A DNA stretch of 64,000 bases, taken from contig CM057453.1 of NCBI GenBank assembly GCA_016271365.2, forward strand, positions 1,091,133,001-1,091,197,000, given 5' to 3'. Below are positions 23,030-33,399 of this stretch, in pieces. The translations under genes and the position numbers were made by a program. The stretch is from Neoceratodus forsteri. Taxonomy: Eukaryota; Chordata; Ceratodontiformes; Ceratodontidae. The notes beneath the pieces are model-generated. The model was not told where the DNA came from. It saw only the letters and a list, made by a program, of their open reading frames with translations, and did not search any database. The stretch's first letter is position 1; each line of letters opens with the position of its first letter.

Positions 23030-23690
23030 ACCCTGAGTAATCATTAGCGAGTACCTCAAGACATTAGGCCAGTGCAATAAGGCCAACAAGACACTGGGCT
23101 GCATTGGCATGGGCTTCACCAGTAGGAGGCAGGAGGTGATCTTGCCCTTCTTCAGCTGTCTGGTAAGGCTAAATTTAAAGTACCGTGTGCAGTTGGAACC
23201 ATCATCTCAAGAAAGAGAGTGATTATCTTTAAACAGTGCAGAGCAGGGCTGACAAAATGATGCCATGGTATAAAAGATAGGCCTTATGAGGAAATTTTGA
23301 GCAGGCTGAACATGTAATCAGTAGAGGACAGCAGGGAAAGGAGATATATGATAGAGTACATCAAATGGGTCAACAGGGGGAATAGTCCGCAACTGCTCAA
23401 ACACAGTGAAGTGACCAGCACTATGGGACATGGATACAAATTGGCTAGGGTAAGTTCAGCAGAGACGTGAGGAAGTACTTCTTCACAAAGTGGGCAAATG
23501 GAATAGCTTGCCAAGGGAAGTGGTGAGGCAGAGAAGGTGTGGTGATTCAAGATGGAGTGGGACAGGTATATGGGGCTGTTAGTGTAAGGGAGCTGGAAGG
23601 GGTTAAAGCATCTAAACAGACTAAGCAGTTGATGGGGGCTCAGGCTAAACCCACCCAAAGATAGGTTGGAGAGGAAGTAGTTAAAGGAGT
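23030..23690 (+). mobile_element. Old CR1 C-terminal fragment
   Basis: Plus-strand reading gives NKANKTLGCIGMGFTSRRQEV, then a degraded RPHLEY-type segment and several stops. This is the CR1 thumb in poor repair. The usual 3' tail is not seen. It is the oldest-looking CR1 piece in the window. Confidence 0.65.
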
Positions 23691-23860
23691 ACCACAGCCA
23701 GAATTTCAAATACATATGTTGTGCAGAGAGTTTTGATCTGTGTGTGCAATCCCAATGTGTTCTACCTTTTGCCTGCTATTAGGAGTTTTTACTAAATTAG
23801 CCTGCTAGTTATGGCTGTGGGCAGAGCCTACAGCCATCCTGCTTTCACTTGAAAAAAGGT
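23691..23860 (+). mobile_element. MITE terminus, TTAA type
   Basis: It starts TTAAAGGAGTACCACAGCC and continues with ATATGTTGTGCAGAG, GTTTTGATCTGTGTGTGC and AATTAGCCTGCTAGTTATGG. The same order is found on the minus strand from 33399 downward (TTAAAGGGGTACTGTAGTC and on). The TTAA edge suggests a piggyBac- or Kolobok-type target. The other end was not found. Confidence 0.5.
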
Positions 23861-24009
23861 GTTTCCGTGGAACACATCTCTTAAGAGTTTTCAGTGTATT
23901 CTTCCATTCTGGAAAACTCTATGGCAGTTAAAGAAATATTCCCTTCTTTCAGTTTAATTAAAATGATGGACATATAACTCCAATATGCTTTTCTCTGAGA
24001 GCAAATGTG

Positions 24010-24660
24010 CACACCTTCTAAACAAATCTAAATATCTTTAAAACTATTCAAGGTGCACAAAAACAACCAGCATGAAAGTTGCTCAGGGCAAAAAGACCTT
24101 ACCTTTTACTCTCCGAGTGAACACAGTAGGAGTCATGCCAGAAAAATGTAAATATCTCAGAAAGTATACAAGTTACCAATCCACAACCAATATGAAAGTT
24201 GTTCAGGATAAAATTACCTTTTAAATGAGGGTAGTCGCTAATCTGAATTTACTAGATTTTTTTAAATATAGCCATCTGAAAGGTTAAAATTGTGATGAAA
24301 AATGAACATTCAGGTAATCAGATGGCAATAGTTTAAAATATATAATTAGTACAGTTTAATGACTAGGCTCATTTGAAAGGTTGTTTTGTCCCAAACAACT
24401 TTCATACTGATGGTTTATGCATAACTCATATACTTTCAGAGATATTTTTATTTGTTTGGCATACCTCCTATGAAAAATGACAACTGAGGTAATTAGATGG
24501 CCATAGTTTAAAAAATATAATTCTTGCAGCTTAATGAATAGGCTCATTTGAAAGGTCTTGTTGTCCTGAACAACTTTCATATGGTTTATTATCTGTAAGT
24601 TGTATACTTTTAGAGATATTTATATTTGTTTAGCATAACTCCTATTATACTTCTAAACAG
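24010..24660. repeat. Double inverted repeat, MITE-like
   Basis: The right half has two copies of a ~175-bp unit (GAAAAATGA at 24297 and 24472; CTCATTTGAAAGG, CAACTTTCATA, AGAGATATTT..ATTTGTTT). The left half has two copies of part of the same unit as reverse complement (ATGAAAGTTG and TAAATATCT near 24030-24090 and 24140-24210). The whole could fold back on itself around 24260. It contains no ORF of interest. A non-autonomous DNA element with internal duplication is the likely origin. Confidence 0.65.
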
Positions 24661-24849
24661 CTTCAGCTTTGCAAATTACTACACCAAGACAGGATTAGTT
24701 CCATCAAAAGAAAGTTATCCCAAGCTCAAATTTCACTGACTTGAAAGTTCACTCCCTGACACAAGCTATAAACCAAGTGAAACTTCATTTTAAAACCCTC
24801 TGTGTGTTTCTGTGCTAGCATTCGTAAATGAAAATGATTAAAAACACAA

Positions 24850-25320
24850 GGAAAAATAAGCGTAAAGAGCACCAGACACCTTCAAGAGAACTTTAACAAA
24901 ATAATATTTAGATAAAGTTCAGCTTGTATTTCACATTAGTTCTTTATTCCTCCTCCCCATTATTTATTGCTGAGGTCATTTGCATGAAAACAGGATTTTT
25001 GCTCCTGAAGAGTTCATCTATTTCTGTTGCTGTCTCCCTACCTGAGGTCATAATGCACTGCTTGTGACATCACAGTTATTCTCATGGCAACAGATTGTGA
25101 TGTCACAACAGAGCATTATGAGTCAGCTATAGAGGCAGATTAACTTTAACAAGGGATAAAAACCATGTATTCATGCACATTTTCTCAGTAATAAATAATG
25201 GGGAGGAGAAATCTGGAATATATATGAAATACAAGCAGAATTGTACCTAATTATTATGTTTTTCAAAGTTTTCTTTGCAGCATCAGTAGCTCTTAAAGCA
25301 ATACATACTAAATAATGTTA
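24850..25320. repeat. Long palindrome, MITE-like
   Basis: Two arms of roughly 225 bases are reverse complements with many mismatches. Examples are CTCCTCCCCATTATTTATT near 24950 against AATAAATAATGGGGAGGAG near 25190, GTATTTCA against TGAAATAC, and TGTGACATCACA against TGTGATGTCACA at the centre. The centre is near 25085. It has the shape of a foldback element. The terminal few bases and any target duplication are not clear. Confidence 0.75.
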
Positions 25321-26579
25321 AAAGTCTTATAAATATGAAAATATATATGTGTTAGGTAAATAATAGGTTAGAAGATAACCTGCCCTACTGTAAGTTAAGC
25401 ATTCAACAACTGTTTCACACAGTGGTGTCAATCAAATTTTACACAGTGTACTGTTCAGATACATTTTTCTTAAACTCTTTGTACAATACATCCATATTAC
25501 TTATGGATAGTCAAACTTATACCATCTTAAACATGATATATCTGCAATTCCGTAACAAGTGACTAGTGTATGTGTACATTCAAAACCCAAACCTAACACA
25601 GACCCCCTTGTAACTGAGATACTGTTATCCAAATATGTTCATGTATCAACAAGTGTCCATATGTACCTAATCTGTTGTATTAAATAACAGTTCTATAAAT
25701 CTAAAACCAAAACAAAATGCAACTGACAGCTTCAGATTTTAGTCAGGCATAGTTAAAACAGAGATCCTTTAGAGGTATGAATATAATTTATAAAAATAGA
25801 GACATTTCAAACAGCTGCACATAAGTAATCAGTTCCTGTCCCCTTTAACTCAAGGGGTCATTTCTAAAATGTGCAGATAAGCATGGGGACCACTTTTTTT
25901 CAGAGCATGCTACCACTGGCAGCAACCACTTCAAGACTGCTACTACCTTCTCCTAATACAGTCAGGGGAAAACCAGAAGCAGTCTACCAGCACTGAGATC
26001 AATATGGTTAAGGCACATTTACCAGAAATTACTGCTTAGAAAGGAATGAGAAAGTGACTGTGATGATAAGCAAATCTGAAACTAGATCTTTCGTTTGTTA
26101 ATAGTCTCCTCCTGAGTCTGATTTTTATGGTTGTGTGGGCCAAGCTCCACAGATGTCATGCCATCATCCGATTTGTAAAAGAGCATTGTGGAAGCATGTA
26201 ACTGGACTGCTGTTTGATGTTCTGCCCCAGTGCTCCAGCATAGTTTCCAGTGAGTCTGTTTATGCAGCCTTCCCCTCTGCAGGCTGCATAAACATACTCA
26301 CTTCCTGGCATACTACTTTTCCTTTCCACAAGTGCAGAAGTGACGGCCACTGTGTGCAACATAGTGGCACAGACTTAAACTGTGCATTAATGAGTATTGT
26401 GCATATGTATGTAACCCCCACACCACCTTTGGCTAGCTGGCACCCCCTTAAAAGAATTATTAACAACTACATAGCATACAATTTTCTTTTGGCAGAACTA
26501 CACTCATGGTACCAAACCTAACGTTGGAGTGTATACCTGGCTCATTATCTAGAGGATAGAGGGTGGGGGTACATACTAA
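25321..26579. other. A/T-rich stretch with one hairpin
   Basis: Most of it shows nothing recognisable. At about 26250-26313 there is a hairpin whose arms read CAGTGAGTCTGTTTATGCAGCC and its near reverse complement, around a short loop. An open frame at 26135-26521 overlaps this hairpin but has no recognisable domain. Confidence 0.45.
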
Positions 26580-27690
26580 TGTAACCCCCTTGTTACCCGG
26601 GGCTACTAGAATCCCAGTAAGACCTAGTGGTAGGCAGGGAAGGTAGCTTGTGAAACTCCAGTTAAATGGGTTTCACACTGTCTCACTCTGTTCTCAGTCT
26701 CAGCTGAGACTGAGGGATGACATCACCAATAGAACTGTCGCAGCTGATTGAGCCACAATGGAATCTGCAGCAAGGGAGCTAGAATAGAATGCTGGGAGGT
26801 TTGAACAGAGTCTGTGGTCAGTTGGTGTTGGGAGCTTGCTGAGGAAGCAGCACAGCAGCTCAGTGTAGGCTCTTTGAGCCTCAACCTTGACAGAGGGCTA
26901 CTTTTAGGTAAAAAGGGTGTGTGTCTTCACCAAAAGAGAGTCACAGAAGATAATTGAAGTGGTGGAGACCATTGTTTTCGCGGGTCTCAGTGCCCCCTCC
27001 CTTCGGGGATGGGGGCAGGAAAGGGTTCCCTGCAAATTCCTGGGGCAACCCCCTGGTTCTGCTATTAATGGGGAAGCTGCCTCTTTGTTCCAGAGTTTTA
27101 GGAGAACAAGAAGATTTGTGAGTCGCCTGTGGGGCACCTGCAACCAGAGGGTGAGTGTCTGCTCTTCCTGAAAGGGCCTATGTTTTTTCACCCTGGGACT
27201 TGTGTGACATGTGGGGGACTGGACTACTGAAAGAGTGGGAGGCCTAGAGTAATAGGCTTAGCCAAAGAGTAAAAGTAGGTTCAAGTCCAGTGCTTATTGG
27301 GATCAAAATGATATGTAGAGGAGATGTGATATACATCTACCCAGGAATCTACATTGTCAAGCTTTCAGTAAAGGAATTGTTTAGTTTCCAGAGAAATGGC
27401 CGGGTATGGACTGTGGGAGCTGGAGGTGGGAGACCCCCCATCTTTAGTGACCAGGTCCACCTCTACGGATTTGCTCTGTGAATTTCTACTTTGCCTCAGG
27501 CACTTGGCCAGTGATGAGGGAAGTACCCAGACATGGGATTGGAAGAAAAATTCCCTCTATGAGTCAAAGGCTCTAGTGTGGTTTGGGGAGCCACAACAGG
27601 ATAATTGGTTCATTTCCCAAAATGGACCATGGATCAAGTGGCCGGCAAGGGAGCCGGGCCTGTAGGGAAAACCCCAGTAGTGTTCGATCA
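26580..27690 (+). repeat. 5' terminal repeat (LTR-like), incomplete
   Basis: From about 26593 it matches 29966-31047 almost base for base (ACTAGAATCCCAGTAAGACC, GATGACATCACCAATAG, AAAACCCCAGTAGTGT). After AGTAGTGT the copies part: the ~400 bases that complete the 3' copy are missing here and other sequence follows. The duplicated TCTCAGCTGAGA palindrome and TGACATCA motif are possible regulatory sites. Confidence 0.75.
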
Positions 27691-28390
27691 TCGGAACTGC
27701 AAGTGTGGTGGTTGAGAAGACGATCGGCAGGACTGCCCACCCATTTCTGTTCTGAGGCCTCCAAGAACTGGCAACAGGCCGTTTTTCCCCATCACAGCAA
27801 ACTGCTACTGATATCAGTAAGGACCAATACTGAAAAGTGCTCAAACAGTGATTTCCTGCCCTATGCCATATAAATGTGGGTACAGCAGTGAGTCGCTTTG
27901 CAAGTAACGACTGTGCCAAGTCCTGCCAGCAAGTGCAAGTCTGTTAAGCCATTGACTGTGTGCATAGTAATAAGTTCAGCCTCAGTTTAAAGCCTGAAGC
28001 CAGAGAGAGACCGTGAGTTGTAGCCAAAGTGCAGCACTAGTGTATACAGGCAATCCTGTGCTTAAAAACCTGAAGCTTTAAGGGACTGTGAATCAAAGAA
28101 ATGTTTCCAGCATGTAAAAAGTCTGTGGAAAATCAAGTAAATGTGTTTAAAACAAGAACAGAGCAAGTCTGTGCAGTTTGAGCAAAAGTTATCAATAGTG
28201 TGTGTAAATCGGGTACACAGTGGCTTGACCCAATTTCTGAATGTTGATGCACAGGAGTGCTGCCTCCGCCATTACAGGGTGGGGTAGTAAAGTAAACACA
28301 GTAGCAGAGGAGCCATTTTAAAACTAAAGAAGGTGTTCAATAAAGTTGGACTTTCAGATACAGTGAACTTTTGTTTGTTTTTCTGCAGTT
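27691..28390 (+). other. Leader between the 5' repeat and the gag-like ORF
   Basis: No ORF of interest. A polyadenylation hexamer AATAAA lies at 28339-28344, followed by a strong pyrimidine tract and AG (TTTGTTTGTTTTTCTGCAG, ending 28388) three bases before the ORF's ATG. The start codon would therefore sit at the very beginning of a spliced exon. No tRNA-primer site was recognised. Confidence 0.45.
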
Positions 28391-28849
28391 ATGGCCTCAG
28401 AACCAGCTCATTGCCCAGATCATGCCCGGGTTGCAGTAACAGCAGCAGTGAATAGACTGAGGGATACTGTAAAGTGGTGCTATGGAGGACAACTGCCTCC
28501 TCATGTGGCGGTTCCTGGTTATCCAGTGCATGTATGTCAAATATGCTTGAGAGCTGGAAGGGACGTCTTCATGATTCCCCACTGTGCTGGATGCCTAGAA
28601 AAATATGGCTTGTATAAAGCGCCTCAAATTCGGTTGGCTCCCACATGGACAAAGGTTCAGGAATCTGCAGTTGGCAGCACACAGCACCAGGCGGAGCCTG
28701 TGGAGGAAGGCCCCTCAGGGGAGTGTGGCACAAAGCTAGAGGGTGCAGAGTTAGAGACAGACCCAGAAGTTGAAGTTTCGGATGCTGGATCCCAGAAGGA
28801 AAGTTTGGATAAAGCATCAATAGACCCCTGGAGGAGGGGGGGGCCCTAG
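28391..28849 (+). CDS. Gag-like protein of the LTR element, unknown family
   Basis: A 152-codon ORF beginning right after a candidate splice acceptor. Residues 49-68 carry a C-x2-C-x11-H-C-x2-C cluster (CQIC at 49-52, HCAGC at 64-68) that could bind zinc. The second half is acidic and rich in Glu, Ser and Gly. The ORF ends at a TAG at 28847, after a run of nine G at 28834-28842. A one-base slip in that run may have caused the end, since acidic coding sequence continues in another frame from about 28860. I do not recognise the family. Its place between the terminal repeats suggests a structural or nucleic-acid-binding protein of the element; a captured host gene is possible. Confidence 0.5.
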   Translation: MASEPAHCPDHARVAVTAAVNRLRDTVKWCYGGQLPPHVAVPGYPVHVCQICLRAGRDVFMIPHCAGCLEKYGLYKAPQIRLAPTWTKVQESAVGSTQHQAEPVEEGPSGECGTKLEGAELETDPEVEVSDAGSQKESLDKASIDPWRRGGP

Positions 28850-28859
28850 CCCAAGTCTC

Positions 28860-29428
28860 TTAGGCGAAGATGAGAGGCGGGAGGCCTTTGAGTGGGAGGT
28901 GTTGACCTCCGCGCCTAGTGATGAGTGGATAGTCTCAGGAGTGAGAACGACTGCTCACTCCTGGGCTCAGATCCTCAGTGAAGAGGAAGATGAGGGGGAA
29001 CCTATGTGGCCTTGTGAAAAAGGAACAGGTACACAGCCTCAAAATCTTGCCTCAGAGGAATGCATGGAAGAAAGTGGTGATGCCACTGCCCTGGCTTTGT
29101 AAGAGGAAGAAGTCAGGGATCCGTTTTTAATTTCTTTAAGGATGCAAAGCTGGCAGAACCAGGACTGGCGGCCCCCAAGCCAGACCAGCTGTCTCAAGTT
29201 GAACAAAGCTAGTAAAGAGGAGAGACTGGTTCGTAGGAAGGCAAATGAGATCTATGGTATGACCTTTCCTACCTTTCCTCAGAAAGTCTGGGAGGAGATT
29301 GAGAACAGCAGGAAATCTGGGATCTGGGCTGAAGCAATGAAAGGTGTGCATCCTGGGGCAAACAAGCATGTAAAGAACAGACTGTTTCACGAGAAGTATA
29401 CCCAATGGAAGAGAGGCAGGACACTGTT
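28860..29428 (+). pseudogene. Continuation of the gag-like coding region
   Basis: Two open pieces follow in different frames. The first (28899-29102) is acidic and Ser/Glu-rich. The second (29142-29444) is basic, with SKEERLVRRKANEIYGMTF and KHVKNRLFHEKYTQWKRG. The second is cut at 29428 by a LINE tail inserted in the opposite sense, so its last residues are read from LINE sequence. Across the inserted block the original frame would meet a TAG within a few codons, so little protein is lost. Function unknown. Confidence 0.4.
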
Positions 29429-29918
29429 TTATTTATTTATTTAGTTTTTGTTAACCGGGTAAGTGCACTAGCCAGTAGGTGACTATTTTCAGGCACGACC
29501 CGGGAGAGTACAAGACAATACATACTGTGGGTGTTTACATAGGCAATACAGTTTGTATGGCGATAAAGTGTTTAGACAGTAGAGCCAGGTACATGACATG
29601 AGGCAATGTGGCTAAGATAGCAGTAAGGGCACGGATCGAGGTAAGACAGCACTGGTCAGTACAGAAATACAGCATTGTTCAGTACAGTATATAACAAGCA
29701 GAGTAGTTACAGTTTCAGAAGCAGGGTTATTCCATGATCTACAGGTAGACATAAAGTACAAACAAGCAGGAGAGAGAGGGCAATAAGTAAGTAGGTGAGT
29801 ATGGGGAGATGTTAGAGGAAGGGGAGGAATGTGTGGTAACAGAAGAAATTGGTTTGTAGGGAGGGGATAGGTGTGGGGCAGGGTTTCATGGGCACGGTCA
29901 GGTAGGGTCAAAACAGGT
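29429..29918 (-). mobile_element. LINE 3' tail nested in the LTR element
   Basis: ACACTGTT is found immediately before (29421-29428) and after (29919-29926), a likely 8-bp target duplication. The plus strand starts TTATTTATTTATTTAG and GTTAACCGGGTAAGTGCAC, then TTTTCAGGCACGACCCGGG, which is the reverse complement of the 3' end seen in the LINE at 34868. It is a 5'-truncated copy of about 490 bases with no coding sequence. It must be younger than the LTR element. Confidence 0.75.
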
Positions 29919-29963
29919 ACACTGTTCAGCAGTAGCTAGGTAATGTCGTAGCCCACGTTTAAA

Positions 29964-31448
29964 GTTACCTAGGGTTACTAGAATCCCAGTAAGACCTAGT
30001 GGTAGGCAGGGAAGGTAGCTTGTGAAACTCGTTAAATGGGTTTCACACTGTCTCACTCTGTTCTCAGTCTCAGCTGAGACTGAGGGATGACATCACCAAT
30101 AGAACTGTCGCAGCTGCACGAGCCACAATGGAATCTGCAGCAAGGGAGCTGGAATAGAATGTTAGGAGGTTTGAACAGAGTCTGTGGTCAGTTGGTGTTG
30201 GAAGCTTGTTGAGGAAGCAGCACAGCAGCTCAGTGTAGGCTCTTTGAGCCTCAGCCCTGACAGAGGACTACTTTTAGGTAAAAAGGGTGTGTGTCTTCAC
30301 CAAAAAAGAGACAGAAGATAATTGAAGTGGTGGAGACCGTTGTTTTCGGGTCTCAGTGCCCCCTCCCTCCGGGAATGGGGGCAGGAAAGGGTTTTCCTGC
30401 AAATTCCAGGGACAACCCCCTGGTTCTGCTATTAATGGGGAAGCTGCCTATTTGTTCCAGAGTTTTGGGAGAACAAGAAGATTTATGAGTCGCCTGTGGG
30501 GCACCTGCAACCCGGAGGGTGAGTGTCTGCTCTTCCTGAAAGGGCCTATGTTTTTTCACCCTGGGACTTGTGTGACATGTGGGGACTGACTACTGAAAGA
30601 GTGGGAGGCCTAGAGTAATGAGGGCTTAGCCAAAGAGTAAAGTAGGTTCAAGTCCAGTGCTTATTGGGATCAAAATGATATGTAGAGGAGATGTGACATA
30701 CGTCTACCCAGGAATCTACATTGTCAAGCTTTCAGTAAAGGAATTGTTTAGTTTCCAGAGAAATGGCTAGGTATGGACTGTGGGAGCTGGAGGTGGGAGG
30801 CCCCCCCATCTTTAGTGACCAGGTCCACCTCTACGGATTTGCTCTGTGAATTTCTGCTTTGCCTCAGGCACTTGGCCAGTGATGATGGAAGTACCCAGAC
30901 ATGGGATTGGAAGAAAAATTCCCTCTATGAGTCAAAAGCTCTAGTGTGGTTTGGGGAGCCACAACAGGATAATTGGTTCATTTCCCAAAATGGACCACGG
31001 ATCAAGTGGCTGGCAGGGGAGCCGGGCCTGTGGGGAAAACCCCAGTAGTGTACAAGGCGGGCTGTGTACCCAAGGCTGCGTGCAAGTCCGGGCTGTGTGT
31101 CTGGTGGGTTCAGAGCCTGAGGGCTGGAAATAGTAAAGAAGTGTTCTGTTATCTCTAATCTGCATTACCAGGAATGTAGCCCCATGGGGGTCCGTCTATG
31201 CTTTGTTTGTTCAGTTTGAATGTGAATAAAAGCCACACTGAAGAATCTCATTCCTGGTTCTGGACATTACAGTTATTACTTCCTGTGTTCGGATTTACTT
31301 GGGTGCCCCTGTACAGAGTAGCCAAACCTAGGTCCCCTGTGCCGAGTAACCTCATCCTCCCCGAACCCAGTCCCCACCAGGTACTGCTGTCAGCTTCAAC
31401 AGCATGCCAACTGTCGTTTTGCTAAAAAGGCAGGGGTGAGGGGTTACA
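29964..31448 (+). repeat. 3' terminal repeat (LTR-like)
   Basis: It matches the 5' repeat from GTTACC onward and extends about 400 bases farther, to GGGGTTACA. The extra part contains AATAAA at 31225-31230, followed by a GT/T-rich stretch, as in an LTR R-U5 boundary. The first dozen bases (TGTAACCCC) are missing or changed. Confidence 0.75.
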
Positions 31449-32689
31449 CTAAAATGGACCTTTTTATTCACAACCAGGTCCAGGGGAGAGGATGCTAGGC
31501 ATGTGCTAGACCTAAGCGCTGAGGAGCTCCAATAACATTCACACTAGAAGCAATAAGTGGAATGTCCAAAGCAATAACTGGGATTTTGCAGTATGGCTTT
31601 ATTTATAGATGTTACTTAAAGCAAGAGTGGTCCCAAAAATGTTTATCATTGCAATACAGGCACACTCTCTTTTGCAGGACTCTTTGTTAGGCAGTACTGT
31701 TTTCCACAAAAAAAAAAAAAAAAAAAAATCTCTCTCTTCCAAAGTGTACATCTGTGGGATGTGCCATACACTTTACACATTTTCCACACATTTCCATTTC
31801 CAAAGTGTATATCAATGGGATCTGCCACACACTTTAAAATCCTCCTGGTGCATGGTTGTTGCCCAGGAAACACTGGTGCCCATCCATGAACCACTTAGCC
31901 CTGCCTGAAACTCCAGATGGCGTTCCTCATTCTTTGCCCCAAACAGCCTCTACCATTCCTTCAGGGTTACACCAAATGAGTCTCAAATCCCCAATGAATT
32001 GCTAAAGGCTCCCAAATTTAACTTTAAATTCAGCACAGCTGTGTTGAAAGGGGTCCTGACCGGTGTGATCTAACCTTATTTAGGGCACACACACCTCAGA
32101 CAACTCCCTCAGAGAACAGTCTCAAATTCTGTACTCACAGGTTAGTTGTTCCTCCCAGTCATAGAAAGAACAAAAGGCACCTTTCTTTCTCTGGTAGCTG
32201 TCAGATTCTACTCATTGTTCTTCCTTAAAGCAGCTGTGAGCTTCAGGTGATTGCCCCTTGGATCCACAAGAATTGCATTCCCTCTCACTCCCCCGGAGTG
32301 AAACTAAAGAGTCCTGCGGGCAAACTAAAGATTTTACCAAACTAGGGTAAGAAATGCCAGGGCTCCCTTTGACACAGCCCCAATGGCAGACCTCCTGCCA
32401 GTCTAACTGCCACACTTGAACTTACTGATGAACATTCTAAGCTCCCAAATAGCAGCTGACTCTAAAATGGTTATACTGCTGTGAGAGTTCTAAATGACAT
32501 AATCATCCTTCTCTCAGGCTAGCTGAGTAAACAATGATGTTGTTATGTAGAAAGCCCCTAATGACCTCTGCAGTATTATGGCTGACTCCTGTGCAGCGAG
32601 AGCACAGCATATTCTGTTCACAGTTCTTGCCTCTCCTAAAAACTCTCCACATCCATATTGGCTCTGACCAGAGTTTGGTTTATGGAGTT
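31449..32689. other. Unassigned stretch
   Basis: After the CTAA duplication comes A/T-mixed sequence with an A tract at 31711-31728, a block near 31740-31830 in which TTCCAAAGTGTA..CTGTGGGAT is repeated about 60 bases apart, and no recognisable ORF. TTTTTATTCAC near 31460 could be a reversed polyadenylation signal. Confidence 0.4.
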
Positions 32690-33399
32690 TTACAGCCCCT
32701 GGGGATCTCCAACTTAACATGGTTTATTGCTCTGCTTTTTCCTACATTGCCTCTAGTCCCATGTGACAGTGATGCATCCGTGACCATAGATTCAGCAACT
32801 ACTGATTTAGACTTAATTTTACAACCATAGAGCTGTGATTTTAAGTAATGTTCCTTATCCAGTGAGCACTGCAGGCTACATGTACAGTTTAACAAATACT
32901 TGAGGGCTAACTGAGTGGGTTACTCTGTAAGAAAACAGCTACAGTACAGTGTTTACTAATTAAAGCATTAATGACCTGGGGTGATTTGTGTGCTTTTAAT
33001 GGCTATGTGTAGTTTGATTCTGAATAGTTTTAAAAGCAAAACATTTACTCCTGCTGGCTAGACCTGACACACACACACACGGGAAACAAAACTACTGAAT
33101 TAGAATGATTTAGTGGAGGCCTTAACATAAGTCTCTTATCTCTAGTACTTGCTGAATCAGTGGTCCCAGATGCATCACTGTCACATGAGACAGAGGGCAT
33201 TGTAGGAAAAAGAAGAGCAATACACCATGCTATGATGGAGATACTCAGGGGCCATAAAACTACCATAAAACTAGCAGGCTAATTTTGAAAACTCTCCTAG
33301 TAGTAAACAAAGGGAAGGACACACCAGGACTACACATACAAATCAAAACATTTTGCACAACATACGTTTTTGCAAATTTTGACTACAGTACCCCTTTAA
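32690..33399. mobile_element. Inverted-repeat MITE, TTAA type
   Basis: Bases 32690-32820 recur as reverse complement at about 33130-33265 (CTTTTTCCTACA, CATGTGACAGTGATGCATC, GATTCAGCAA). The right end reads ACTACAGTACCCCTTTAA and matches the terminus at 23691. The left terminus has decayed. Non-autonomous; the transposase source is not in the window. Confidence 0.6.

Larger units (their letters stand above)
26580..31448 (+). mobile_element. LTR-type retroelement insertion with 4-bp target duplication
   Basis: It begins TGTAACCCC at 26580 and ends GGGGTTACA at 31448, a matched TG..CA pair. CTAA lies directly outside both ends (26576-26579 and 31449-31452), as expected for gypsy-type or retrovirus-like integration. 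Inside are two direct repeats of ~1.1 kb, a gag-like ORF and a nested LINE tail. The two terminal repeats are unequal: the right one runs to 31448, while homology of the left one ends near 27690. No pol, protease or env motif is present, so it is internally deleted or a non-autonomous type. A split-repeat retroelement (Ngaro/PAT-like) is a weaker alternative, because those do not usually leave such a duplication. Confidence 0.75.

Noticed and set aside
26580..31448. Endogenous retrovirus with pol or env
   Set aside because: No protease, reverse transcriptase, integrase or envelope motif was found between the terminal repeats.
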